Assembly (NCBI GenBank): GCA_963725155.1
Contig: CAVRXU010000005.1
Location: 836,445-900,444 of the forward strand
Reading direction: 5' to 3'
Length of the DNA stretch: 64,000 nucleotides
Source of the DNA: DATDAH01 sp963725155
GTDB taxonomy: Bacteria; Actinomycetota; Acidimicrobiia; Acidimicrobiales; DATDAH01
Shown in pieces: positions 1 to 8,484 of the stretch. Each line of letters starts with the position of its first letter. Position 1 is the first letter of the stretch. A program made the translations under genes and the position numbers. The notes below the pieces were generated by a model. It was not told the origin of the DNA. It did no database searches and worked only from the letters and a program-made list of their open reading frames with translations.

Positions 1-2
1 GA

Positions 3-2108
3 GACCTGGTGCATGCCGCGACGATGGCCGGACGGGTGGCCTCGGCGTCGGTGGCCGTCGAGTTGGGTTATGCCATCGAGGCCGACGCCGGGCCGAGCGG
101 CAGCCTGGACCATTGGCGCATCGCCGGGGTCCCCGGGACGGTCACCGAGGTGTTCTCGAAACGCTCGGCCGAGATCGACGCGGCGATGGCGGCCGAGGGG
201 TTCACCTCGCCCCGCGCTCGAGGCGTGGCCGCCCGACGGACCCGGGCGGCCAAGACGGGTGAGGCGCCGGAGGCGCTCATGGTCCGCTGGCTCGACGAGC
301 TCGACGACGCCGGTTGGCCCGCCCGCAAGGTCGACCAGCGGCTGAGGATCATCAACCAACGAGTCGAGCCGCCCGCTCCGAGGCTCACCGACCTGGAGCG
401 AACCGCACTGGTGCGGAGACTGCTCGGCCCGGACGGGCCGCTGACCGAGCGCAAGGCCTTCACCCGGGCCGAGGTGACCCGCTTCGCCGCCCCCGCCCTC
501 TACGGACGCGAGCCCGACGAACTCGACCGGACCGTCGACGCAGTGCTCCACCACCCCGAGGCCATCCCCCTCATCGGTCAGCCCGGCGCCCGCGGCCGAG
601 CGTGGGCCACCGCCTCCGCTCTGGCCACCGAAGCCGCCGTGGAGTCCGTCGCCCAGCGCCTCACCGACCACAACGGCGCGGCCGCCATCGCCCCCTCTAC
701 GGTCAACGCCGCCATCCGCCAGAAGGAGGCCCGCCTTGGCCGCCGCCTGACCCGCGCCCAGCTTTCTGCCATCATCGGCACCGCCACCTCCGGCCGCGGC
801 CTCGATCTAGTGGTCGGGATCGCCGGGTCAGGCAAGACCACCGCCCTTGACGTCCTCCGCTCCGCCTACCAAGCCGAGGGCTGCCGGGTCCTCGGCACTG
901 CCATCAGCGGCCAGGCCGCCCGCGCCCTGCATGACGAAGCCGGCGTCGAGGCCCGCACCATCGCCTCCCTCGTCTGGCGGCTCGAACACGACGCCCTCCG
1001 CCTCGACGACCGGACCGTCCTGCTCATCGACGAAGCCGGCATGGCCGATGACCCCGCCATGCTCAAGCTCCTCACCGCCGCCGACGTCGCCTCCGCCAAG
1101 GTGATCGTGATCGGCGACCACCGCCAGCTCGGCGCCGTCGGCCCCGGCGGCGGCCTCGAAGCCCTCATCAACCGCCACAGCACCGCCGTTCACGTCCTCG
1201 ACGAGAACGTCCGCCAACAGAACCTCGGTGAACGCGTCGCCCTCGAACACCTCCGGTCCGGCAACGTCACCCAAGCCGTCGACTGGTACCGCCAACACGA
1301 CCGTCTCAGAACCGCCCCCACCCGCCCCGAGGCCATCGAGGCCGCCGTCGCCGCCTGGGACCAAGACCAAAGGGAGGGTGTCGAGTCGGTGCTGCTCGCC
1401 TGGCGGCGCGCCGACGTCGCCGCCCTCAACCAGGCGGCGCGCCAGCGCCGCGTCAAGTCAGGCGACATCTCCGGCGCCGAAGTCAAGGCCCCCGGCGGTC
1501 GTCGCTACGCGACTGGCGACCGCGTCGTCACTCTCGCCCCCTCCGGCGACGGCCGGTACGTCACCAGCGAACGAGCCACCGTCACCCGCGTCACCGGAGA
1601 GGAGCTGCAGGTCCGCTTCGACGACGGCCGCCACAACGTCCTCTCCCGTGACGAACTATCCAAGGACCGGCTCGACTACGCCTACGCCCTCACCGTTCAC
1701 CGCATGCAAGGCGCCACCGTCGATCGAGCCCACGTCCTCGCCGACGGCGGCGGCCGAGAACTCGCCTACGTCGCCATGAGCCGAGCCCGCGACACCATCC
1801 ACATCCACGTCGTCACCGACGATCTCGACCAGGCCGCGGACGACCTCGCCGTCGAGTGGACCCGGGAGCGCCGCCAGAGATGGGTCATCGATACCGAGGC
1901 ACTTGCACTGGGCACCGCTCGGCGTCCCTACCTTCACCGCAGGGCCGAGCACGGCGCTCGACGAGCCGCGCTGATCGCAGAACGGGACGCGATTACGGCT
2001 GTGGCGTCGGAGCCCTGCGCCCGAATCGCAGTGCTCGACACTCAGCTGAGGCTCACTGCCACTGAGCACCGCAGTTCCCCCGGGGTCGAACGACGGTCAT
2101 CGCTGTGA
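3..2108 (+). CDS. TraA/TrwC-type conjugative relaxase-helicase, C-terminal part (5' end outside window)
   Basis: The frame is open to the left edge, so this is the 3' part of a longer gene; an N-terminal HUH relaxase domain, if present, lies outside. What is visible is a RecD/TraI-like superfamily 1 helicase. Numbered from the in-frame GTG at 9, there is a Walker A GIAGSGKTT near residue 275, a Walker B LLIDEAG near 340, a GDHRQLGAVGPGG motif after it, and C-terminal motifs LTVHRMQG and YVAMSRARD. In this family the protein nicks the transfer origin and unwinds the transferred strand during conjugation. About 80 basic residues follow the last helicase motif, a short tail for the family. No coupling protein, type IV secretion gene or integrase is in the window, so only the edge of a conjugative element is seen. 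The helicase call is firm; the relaxase part is inferred from family architecture. Confidence 0.85.
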   Translation, partial: DLVHAATMAGRVASASVAVELGYAIEADAGPSGSLDHWRIAGVPGTVTEVFSKRSAEIDAAMAAEGFTSPRARGVAARRTRAAKTGEAPEALMVRWLDELDDAGWPARKVDQRLRIINQRVEPPAPRLTDLERTALVRRLLGPDGPLTERKAFTRAEVTRFAAPALYGREPDELDRTVDAVLHHPEAIPLIGQPGARGRAWATASALATEAAVESVAQRLTDHNGAAAIAPSTVNAAIRQKEARLGRRLTRAQLSAIIGTATSGRGLDLVVGIAGSGKTTALDVLRSAYQAEGCRVLGTAISGQAARALHDEAGVEARTIASLVWRLEHDALRLDDRTVLLIDEAGMADDPAMLKLLTAADVASAKVIVIGDHRQLGAVGPGGGLEALINRHSTAVHVLDENVRQQNLGERVALEHLRSGNVTQAVDWYRQHDRLRTAPTRPEAIEAAVAAWDQDQREGVESVLLAWRRADVAALNQAARQRRVKSGDISGAEVKAPGGRRYATGDRVVTLAPSGDGRYVTSERATVTRVTGEELQVRFDDGRHNVLSRDELSKDRLDYAYALTVHRMQGATVDRAHVLADGGGRELAYVAMSRARDTIHIHVVTDDLDQAADDLAVEWTRERRQRWVIDTEALALGTARRPYLHRRAEHGARRAALIAERDAITAVASEPCARIAVLDTQLRLTATEHRSSPGVERRSSL

Positions 2109-2254
2109 TCGACGATCTCAGTAGAAGATCGTGTCTTGGGTGGAGGCGCCTTCAGTTAGGATCGCGGCTGGGTGATCTGACGAGGGGATCGAGGGATGGA
2201 CATCGGCGGGCGGCACGTACCTCCTCGACGTTCCTGCGGTAGAGCAGCATCCTC

Positions 2255-2689
2255 TTGGTGAAGGCCCAGGATCGCGCCTTACCCCTGCCTTTAGGGGCGA
2301 GGCGTGGTCTCCTCGCCGTCGTCGCCCTCTGCCTGCCCGTGTCCATCTGGTTCCTGTTCGGCGTGGTGATCGACGCCAAGGGGGCGGATCCGCCCTTGCT
2401 CCAGGTGCCGGACCCGCTCGACGGCAACGAATGGATCTTCGGTGTTCCGGTCACGATCGCCCTCGTGATGAGCATCGCCTATCTCACGTGGCGTCGCGCC
2501 TGGTCGGATACGGACATGGTTCGGTTCGGGGCGGTCTTGGCCATCGGTCTCGTCGTTGGCATAACCGCTGGTATCGCTGCACTGCGCACGGACGGGGCGA
2601 ACATCGGCGGGGTGCTCATGGTGGGGGCGTGCGTCGTCGTCGTGCCCGTTCTCGGCCTCATCGCCCTTTGCGGATCATTTCGACGTTGA
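2255..2689 (+). CDS. Small membrane protein, four predicted helices, function unknown
   Basis: A 144-residue protein with four hydrophobic stretches at about residues 17-37, 60-78, 92-111 and 117-140, and an extended polar segment between the first and second. I recognise no family. The start is uncertain: TTG at 2255 and GTG at 2258 are adjacent and neither has a clear Shine-Dalgarno. It lies between the relaxase and the phospholipase gene on the same strand, with gaps of about 145 and 86 bp, so co-transcription with the next gene is possible but not shown. Base composition looks less G+C-rich than in the 19-59 kb part of the window, as for its neighbours. Confidence 0.6.
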   Translation: MVKAQDRALPLPLGARRGLLAVVALCLPVSIWFLFGVVIDAKGADPPLLQVPDPLDGNEWIFGVPVTIALVMSIAYLTWRRAWSDTDMVRFGAVLAIGLVVGITAGIAALRTDGANIGGVLMVGACVVVVPVLGLIALCGSFRR

Positions 2690-2775
2690 CGTTCCGAGAT
2701 GACGCGCGGGTGGGCGTGTGAGCGACAGCCAACTCGATTCCAAGCATTTCGAAGAACTGTGGGGGACAACCGAAC

Positions 2776-5742
2776 ATGAAGAAGCGACATCTCTGGATAG
2801 CTGCCGCGTTGCTTACGTTCGCGGCTGTGGCCCCGGCGTACGCAGAACAACCAACTCCGCCCCCGGACGAGGAAGGAACCGTGAGCGCTCCGACACCGGC
2901 CGAGGTCGACACTCCCGAGTTCGGGCCGACGGACATCGATCACAGCGAACCATTGCGTGATCAATGGACCTCGGAATCCCGCACTTACGAGACGTCGGAT
3001 GACCACGTAATGGCCACCGAGATGTTCAGTGAGCCCGTGAACATCCGAGATAATGAGGGTGAGTGGGTGTCAGCGGATGCGCGCCTGGTAGAGACCACCG
3101 AGAACCTCTTTGAGACCCGCCGCACGGCGGTCGATGTCGCCATTGCTGCCGATCCTTCGGCTACCGATCTCGTCAGCCTCGGTCTGGGTCCTGACGGCTC
3201 TGTCTCCTTTGGGCTGAATGGAGCCACCGGTGACGAGGTCTCGATATCCGATGTCGTCGACAATCGCGACCCCCTTCCCCAGCCGCAAGGTCCGTACTCC
3301 TCGACACAAGCCAGGGGCTATCCCTCGGACACAATCTCCTACGAGGAGATCCGACCCGGCGTCGACGTGGACCTAACGACTGAGCGCGACGGTGTGAAGG
3401 AGACGCTGATCCTCGATGGCCCGGCGGCGACACGAGACTTCTCCTTCGACCTCGACTTGGATGGACTGACCGCCTCGATCTCCGACCTCGGCGAGGTCGA
3501 GTTCCGGGATGCCGTCGGCGTCGTTCACGCGGTCATCCCCGTCGGGTTCATGGAGGACTCGGCCACCGATGGAAGCGGCATGGGCGAGGTGACCTACGAG
3601 CTCACGGGCGATCCGACGGCGCCGACGCTCCGCTTACTGCTCGATGACGAATGGCTCGACGATGCTGCTCGGGTGTGGCCGATCCGCGTCGATCCGTCGA
3701 TCTATCAGCCGACGTCGGATGGGGACGACACCTTCGTGCTTCAGAACTGGCCCGCCAACTGGTCGAATCACCCTGAGTTGCGAACCGGGACCGATACGGC
3801 CGGCGCGTACACGTATCGATCGTTCATGCACTTCAACGTGAACCCGTTGCAGGGAAAGGTCATCAGCGATGCGGCATTGACCCTCTGGGGCACCTACTCA
3901 CCCTCGTGCACGGCCCGACGTCAGAACGTCTACCGGGTCACGCAGACATGGACGGGATCGACGCTGACCCAGTGGAGCAACCAACCCCTGGCGGTCGAGG
4001 TAGCTCATACAACGGTGCCGGGTCTGGGTCAGCCGGGGTGCAACCAGAACGGCGCCTTCGTGAGTCTCGGAGGCCTCACGGCGACAGTCCGAAAATGGGT
4101 CAGCGGCGCCTGGGCGAACAACGGCCTCTCGCTACGAGCCCATGACGAGGCGAACAACAGCTTCCACCGTCGCTTCACGTCGTCGTCGGCCACGGTGGGG
4201 AGCCTTCCGCCTCGCCTGTCGGTTCTCTGGCAGGAGCCTGGTCAAACTGATCAACAGCTCGCGGACACGGTCGCTGATTCGATCGATCCGACCTGCGCCG
4301 CAGTCCCGGAGGACGACCCGCTCAGTGTCATCACGCTCGATGGTGACGGCGCCGCAACGGCGGTCGGCTCGTACGACGAGGTGACCGCGATGCCGGCGGA
4401 CGCCGAGGCGGATCTCGAGCTCCCAGGGCTCTCGGGTGGCGCTGAGCTCACCTTGCCAGCCGTCGGGCCAGCAGCAGAGGCGAGTGTCCACGGTGGATTG
4501 GTCGTCTACAACGCAGCCGTCGGCGCATCGGATCTCGTTGTCCAGCCGGTCGACGGTGGTGCCAGGGCGATCGTGGTACTGCCGAACTCGGCGGCGCCGA
4601 CCACGTACCAGTTCGGGCTAAATCTTCCGGCGAGCGCGGTCGTCGAGCCGGCCGCCAACGGTGGGACCACCATCGTTTCCCACGACGTCACGGTCGCGGA
4701 CGAGTACATCGCGCAGACCAACGCACGAGCACTCGCATCGAGCCCTGATCCCGATCCGAACGAGCCCGTACCACCTGAAGACACGCCAGCGTCAGTGCGG
4801 CAGTCCGTCGTCGACGACTTGAACGCACAGGTAGCGGATAGTGCGATCACCGCCGCTGAGCGTGATTCCCTGATTGCCACCTACGACGCGTCCGGCGCGG
4901 CGCTGGACTCGGCCTCGTCTCTCGAGGCGCAGGTGGACGCGCTCGCGACGTTCACCGACGCCATGAGCGCCGCGAACGGCGCACCAACGATCCCAGATGA
5001 TCTCCTCCGTCACTGGCTCGCCCCTCCGGCCGAGACTCCGGGAGGCACGTCGACCCCGTCGTCGCTCCGGCTCAGCGTCGCCGCTGCGGGCGTGCCCATT
5101 GGTGAGGTCGAGCCGGCGTGGGCGGTGGACGCAAACTGCGTCCACCTACCTGTCGAGCAAACGGTGACCGCAACGGGGGTCAGCTTGTCCATCGACACCA
5201 CCGGGGCCGCGTTCCCCGTCGTCGCTGATCCCAACTACCACAGCCTGGTGTGCAAGGACTTCAACGACCATTGGGCGGCGGGGCGCTATATGCGCAAGAC
5301 AGGGCCCCTGGGGAAGAAATGTCCACGCGCTTGGTTGGGGTTCGCTCAGTGGTCGGACGCGACAGGCCGTGACTACTACCCTCGCCAAGGGCGGATCGCG
5401 GTCGATGACATCTCCTGGTGGGCCCTTCGGCCCAACGGCGACGTGTGTTCGCATTCACCCGACACGGGTGGCGTCTGGAACTTCATCGTCCCGTGCAACA
5501 TGCACGACTACTGCTGGGACCTGTACAGGTACGGTCTGCCCAGGATCACCTTGGACACCTGCAACGACCTGTTCAACGAATCCATGGACTTCTATTGTGA
5601 TCATAGATACGACTCGGTGTTCGAGATCCTTCAGCGGGAGGCGTGCTTCGCCGTGTCCGACGGCTACACCGAGGCGGTCAGACGGGTCGCGGCATCGTCG
5701 CATCGCCCGACGCGCAGCACGGCTCCGACAGCGTGGCCATAG
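2776..5742 (+). CDS. Large secreted protein: DNRLRE-type domain plus C-terminal prokaryotic phospholipase A2 domain
   Basis: 988 residues starting with a clear signal peptide (MKKRHLWIAAALL...APAYA, cleavage near residue 23). Residues about 310-490 look like a DNRLRE/CBM96-type beta-sandwich (DTFVLQNW, FMHFNV, ALTLWG, VYRVTQTW, LSLRAHD). The C-terminal 130 residues carry the prokaryotic phospholipase A2 signature: CSHSPD, then PCNMHDYCW with the His-Asp pair at 910-911, then a Cys/Asp-containing helix (TCNDLFNESMDFYC). The family hydrolyses the sn-2 ester of phospholipids using this His-Asp pair and calcium. The long stretch in front of the enzyme domain resembles the N-terminal part of large actinobacterial Rhs/wall-associated proteins, but no YD repeats are seen. 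A lipoprotein gene follows 14 bp after the stop. Secretion and PLA2 fold are well supported; a role as an antagonistic effector is inference. Confidence 0.82.
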   Translation: MKKRHLWIAAALLTFAAVAPAYAEQPTPPPDEEGTVSAPTPAEVDTPEFGPTDIDHSEPLRDQWTSESRTYETSDDHVMATEMFSEPVNIRDNEGEWVSADARLVETTENLFETRRTAVDVAIAADPSATDLVSLGLGPDGSVSFGLNGATGDEVSISDVVDNRDPLPQPQGPYSSTQARGYPSDTISYEEIRPGVDVDLTTERDGVKETLILDGPAATRDFSFDLDLDGLTASISDLGEVEFRDAVGVVHAVIPVGFMEDSATDGSGMGEVTYELTGDPTAPTLRLLLDDEWLDDAARVWPIRVDPSIYQPTSDGDDTFVLQNWPANWSNHPELRTGTDTAGAYTYRSFMHFNVNPLQGKVISDAALTLWGTYSPSCTARRQNVYRVTQTWTGSTLTQWSNQPLAVEVAHTTVPGLGQPGCNQNGAFVSLGGLTATVRKWVSGAWANNGLSLRAHDEANNSFHRRFTSSSATVGSLPPRLSVLWQEPGQTDQQLADTVADSIDPTCAAVPEDDPLSVITLDGDGAATAVGSYDEVTAMPADAEADLELPGLSGGAELTLPAVGPAAEASVHGGLVVYNAAVGASDLVVQPVDGGARAIVVLPNSAAPTTYQFGLNLPASAVVEPAANGGTTIVSHDVTVADEYIAQTNARALASSPDPDPNEPVPPEDTPASVRQSVVDDLNAQVADSAITAAERDSLIATYDASGAALDSASSLEAQVDALATFTDAMSAANGAPTIPDDLLRHWLAPPAETPGGTSTPSSLRLSVAAAGVPIGEVEPAWAVDANCVHLPVEQTVTATGVSLSIDTTGAAFPVVADPNYHSLVCKDFNDHWAAGRYMRKTGPLGKKCPRAWLGFAQWSDATGRDYYPRQGRIAVDDISWWALRPNGDVCSHSPDTGGVWNFIVPCNMHDYCWDLYRYGLPRITLDTCNDLFNESMDFYCDHRYDSVFEILQREACFAVSDGYTEAVRRVAASSHRPTRSTAPTAWP

Positions 5743-5756
5743 TGGGGAGCACCATC

Positions 5757-6323
5757 GTGGCAACCCTAAGACTTCGACTCGCGATCACGGTCCTCGTTGT
5801 CGTCGCCATTAGCGGCTGTGGCGACGACAACGGGAACCACCAGAGCGTTACGGTGGACGCAACGACGACCAGCGCCCCGCACCAGCGAGCCGACTACGCA
5901 GTCTACGAAGACGACGCGTGGCACCTCGTCGATGCCGCCACCGACGTACCTGACCCACCAGTGTCCCTGCTGGACAACGGTGCGTGGCGAGCGGAGTACG
6001 TGCGCACCGTGGATGAGGGTGATTTGCTCGATGCTGATGAGGTCGCCGTCGGGGGGTTCCGAATGCAGATCGATGCGGCCGAAGAAGATCTCGGGCGGAC
6101 CGGTCCGGTCGAGTTCTCGGATGTCGACCTGTCGCCGTGGCACGGGGTCATCGGGTCATTTCAGGGCGACGACGAGAGTCCGCTGATGGTGCTGTTGGAC
6201 CTCGACGCGACGACGGTGACCGCCCTGAGCTATGACCTCAGCGAGCCCGAATTGGTCGAGTGGGTGCGCAGCCTTGATCCGTCGACCGAGGAGGAGTGGT
6301 TGGCGCATGTCGGTCTAAGCTGA
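5757..6323 (+). CDS. Putative lipoprotein directly downstream of the phospholipase gene
   Basis: 188 residues. GTG at 5757 is chosen because GGGGAG at 5744-5749 lies 7 nt upstream and because it gives a textbook lipoprotein signal: basic start (LRLRLA), hydrophobic core and lipobox AISGC, so the mature protein would be anchored to the outer face of the membrane. In-frame GTGs at 5733 and 5742 are alternatives; the latter overlaps the upstream TAG. The mature part is acidic and Thr/Asp-rich with motifs YAVYEDDAWHLVDA and SPWHGVIGSFQG; I recognise no family. The Shine-Dalgarno begins only 2 bp after the phospholipase stop, so the two genes are almost certainly co-expressed. The arrangement is what an immunity protein would have, but nothing in the sequence proves that. 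Confidence 0.75.
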   Translation: MATLRLRLAITVLVVVAISGCGDDNGNHQSVTVDATTTSAPHQRADYAVYEDDAWHLVDAATDVPDPPVSLLDNGAWRAEYVRTVDEGDLLDADEVAVGGFRMQIDAAEEDLGRTGPVEFSDVDLSPWHGVIGSFQGDDESPLMVLLDLDATTVTALSYDLSEPELVEWVRSLDPSTEEEWLAHVGLS

Positions 6324-6943
6324 GCGGTTTGAGTCCCGCTCAGCTCCCCCGCTGACTCCGGCCTCTTGCCGGGTAACGCCTGGGTTTCTCGGCCCAGCAG
6401 CGATCTCCGCCAGTACCGTGAATATGCCAGCCGGTCCGTGACCTAACCGTGACCTAGCGCGCGGTCACGGAGGGGTCCTCGTGGTCGATGGCGGTCGGCA
6501 AGTACCCGCTTGAGCAGCAGAAACCTGTCGTCGAGCCAGTTGAGCACCGCGCCCTTTCAAGCTGGAAAGGATCCGCCTACATGCACAGCCGTGCACAGGC
6601 ATTAGGACGGGGCCGGATCGGACTGGCGTCGAGGACCACCACTCCCTGGCGGGTAGTCGCCGGCTCACCTCGACGGCGGCGAGGAGGGTGAGGAACTCCA
6701 CTTCGTCGATGCATCGATCACCAGCACCTCATGCGGAGGCAGGCGCCGGGCGCGTCGGAGCAACTCTTGACGGGAAGCTCGAGGTCCTTCGGCTTCTCGG
6801 AACGAGGTTGGCGTTGGTTCGACATCGCAGTCTTGAAGCGTAGACGGCTGGTCCGCGAAGGGGAGCCCGCCCGCCGTGCCCACTACGTGCCCATAGCGGG
6901 GGATAGCGACGGTCACTGCTGGGTTGTGGCGGTCAAGGTAAAG

Positions 6944-7043
6944 GGGCGCTGTTCAGGGGTTTCGCGGTCCGACGCCCATTGGCATTGACCACCGATCCTC
7001 CCTTACAAGGAGGGGGTCGGGGGTTCGAGTCCCTCAGCGCCCA
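6944..7043 (+). pseudogene. tRNA-Val (TAC) remnant with intact 3' half
   Basis: The 3' half is a perfect tRNA: anticodon stem CCTCC (6997-7001), loop CTTACAA with anticodon TAC at 7004-7006, stem GGAGG (7009-7013), then a T-arm with loop TTCGAGT (7024-7030) and acceptor strand AGCGCCC (7036-7042) followed by A. GGGCGCT at 6944-6950 would pair exactly with that acceptor strand. Between this and the anticodon arm lie 46 nt instead of the usual 19-20, with no recognisable D-arm. The locus is therefore either a tRNA-Val gene with a damaged 5' half, or an attachment-site copy of the 3' half with a chance acceptor match. It is unlikely to make a working tRNA. Confidence 0.6.
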
Positions 7044-7061
7044 CCGAATCGAGTGTTTCCC
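7009..7061 (+). repeat. att-like direct repeat, copy 1 (3' end of tRNA-Val)
   Basis: This 53-bp segment runs from the 3' side of the anticodon stem through the T-arm and acceptor and 18 bp beyond. It matches 9988-10040 in the same orientation at 50 of 53 positions. Direct repeats of a tRNA 3' end are the usual footprint of site-specific integration by tyrosine recombinases. No integrase gene is visible between the copies. Confidence 0.75.
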
Positions 7062-7366
7062 CTGGTCAGCTGTCATCTCCGACCACCTTCGACATCGTCC
7101 TCGGACTCTGTCCTGTCGACAAGATCGCCAATCCAGAACCAGCGCCGCGGCGTCATCTCGTCTAAGTACTGGAGAACGTCGTCGCGCGTTCGGTTGTCCA
7201 TGCCGAACGGTACGCCCGGCCGACGCTGCACGCCGCTTGCGTTCGGCCTGGGCAGACAGTGACCAGTACGTACGTGGATGCCGAGAGGGTCGTGGTTGAG
7301 CGATTCCCCCTCGAGGCGTAGCGTAAGTCCTCGCCCGTTCCCCGCAACGAGCACAGGAGTGTCGCT

Positions 7367-7918
7367 ATGGCGCAGCCGCTTCCGGTCGCGATCGATATCG
7401 CGGACGCATTTAACGACACCACTTACGGCATCTCTGTGTTTGGTGTGCTGTCGATGCACGACACCTGGGGCAGGGTTTGGACTTGCGCCGCCTCCCCAAC
7501 CTTCCGTCGAAACCTCACGCTCCTGAACTGGGGAGGACAGGCAAATATCGCCCGTGCTGGAGCGGTTGTCGGCGGTTGGTTCAGGAGGTCGCTACCCGCT
7601 GGATTTTCCACCCGGGGACTGGGCGTGGGCAGCCTTGATGTGGTGAGCGCTACTGGCTGGCCATCACCTTCGATCCCGATCGATTTCACCGTCCGACTCG
7701 ATCCGGGCTTGTCAACACAGAAGTTCCTGCCTTTGAGCGCCAGCGTTCAAATAGAGGTCGAGAAGCTCTCGGCACCAGGTGGCACGGCGACCGGTGGAGT
7801 CACGCTCAAGGCCGTTGAGGATGGGGCCCTCGTGCGCGCCGTAGGTCCGAGCGTCGAAAACCCGGCTCTTGACGCGTCGTACACACTCACGATCGACGCC
7901 AGCCCGATCATCCCGTAG
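7367..7918 (+). CDS. Hypothetical protein, first gene of the tRNA-bounded cassette
   Basis: 183 residues with no signal peptide or membrane helix, alternating hydrophobic and polar residues and many Gly/Ser/Thr, suggesting a beta-rich fold. The start is supported by AGGAG 8 nt upstream of the ATG. I do not recognise a family. The N-terminal part holds aromatic motifs (MHDTWGRVWTC, RRNLTLLNWGG). Residues about 136-169 (GGTATGGVTLKAVEDGALVR and the following GPSVEN) recur as an isolated fragment at 15499-15599. It lies about 150 bp before the prodomain-like gene and is read in the same direction, so it may belong to the same transcript as the M14 peptidase. Confidence 0.65.
   Translation: MAQPLPVAIDIADAFNDTTYGISVFGVLSMHDTWGRVWTCAASPTFRRNLTLLNWGGQANIARAGAVVGGWFRRSLPAGFSTRGLGVGSLDVVSATGWPSPSIPIDFTVRLDPGLSTQKFLPLSASVQIEVEKLSAPGGTATGGVTLKAVEDGALVRAVGPSVENPALDASYTLTIDASPIIP
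7774..7874 (+). repeat. 101-bp repeat, copy A (inside the 183-residue gene)
   Basis: This segment of the hypothetical gene's 3' end matches 15499-15599 in the same orientation, without gaps and with only about six mismatches, several of them silent. The conserved frame encodes GGTATGGVTLKAVEDGALVR and GPSVEN. The two copies are about 7.7 kb apart. Confidence 0.85.
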
Positions 7919-8073
7919 GGACGCAGAAGCCGTCGTCCGTGCTGGCTGCTGCGCCGCCGGACCCCCCGGCAACGTTCGCAAGCGTGGATGGCGCGAAGGT
8001 GACGATGTAGTCAGGATGTGCTGAAACGCAGCGAGTTCGCGACCCGGCGCAATGCGTTGGCAAGGGGTGGTTG

Positions 8074-8484
8074 ATGACCGACATCCCAGGTCCAGAGGAC
8101 GCTGGTCGACCGGGCGATGTAGGAGCCGTTCCGGCGGACAAGTTCGCGGTGAAGATCGCGGTCACGCCTGAGACGGTCCTCAAGCTGCTCCGCAGGTTCG
8201 ACCTCGACGTCGGCGACAGGCCCCACGTGGAGCCCACCGCCGAAGGGCGCGGAGCGCTGTACGCGTTTGCGCCCCAGGGTCAGATCCGAGAGATCGAAGC
8301 GGCGGGCTACACCATCGAGGTCGGCGACAACGTCTCGGAGACGGGCCGCCAGCGGATGGCCGAGGTCGGCAAAGGGGATCGGTTCGACGGCGGGCGCGTC
8401 CCGCCCCGAGGTCTCGGTCGGAAGCCGGGCCGCGACGACGAGGGGCAGGCGCGGCAGCCGGGCCAGAGTGGGCAGGCCCGATGA
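8074..8484 (+). CDS. Prodomain-like protein encoded just upstream of the M14 carboxypeptidase
   Basis: 136 residues; ATG at 8074 is chosen because AAGGGG sits 6 nt upstream (TTG at 8071 is an alternative). Residues about 25-95 (KFAVKIAVTPETVLKLLRRF ... FAPQGQIREIEAAGYTIEVG) resemble the small alpha/beta propeptide found at the N-terminus of many bacterial M14 peptidases, where it caps the active site and assists folding. The C-terminal tail is rich in Gly, Arg and Gln and probably disordered. The stop overlaps the start of the peptidase gene (ATGA), so the two are translationally coupled. This suggests a chaperone or inhibitor supplied in trans. The resemblance is judged by eye and no export signal is visible. 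Confidence 0.65.
   Translation: MTDIPGPEDAGRPGDVGAVPADKFAVKIAVTPETVLKLLRRFDLDVGDRPHVEPTAEGRGALYAFAPQGQIREIEAAGYTIEVGDNVSETGRQRMAEVGKGDRFDGGRVPPRGLGRKPGRDDEGQARQPGQSGQAR

Larger units (their letters stand above)
6324..7366 (+). other. Gene-poor stretch with decayed tRNA-Val and att-like repeat
   Basis: About 1 kb without a convincing protein gene; short open frames occur on both strands but none has a start signal or recognisable motif. It holds the tRNA-Val remnant at 6944-7043 and the first copy of the 53-bp repeat. At 6436-6470 there is a compact repeat cluster: CCGTGACCT twice in direct orientation, 2 bp apart, then the inverted copy GGTCACGG after 7 bp, which has the look of a protein-binding site near an element end. 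Confidence 0.6.
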
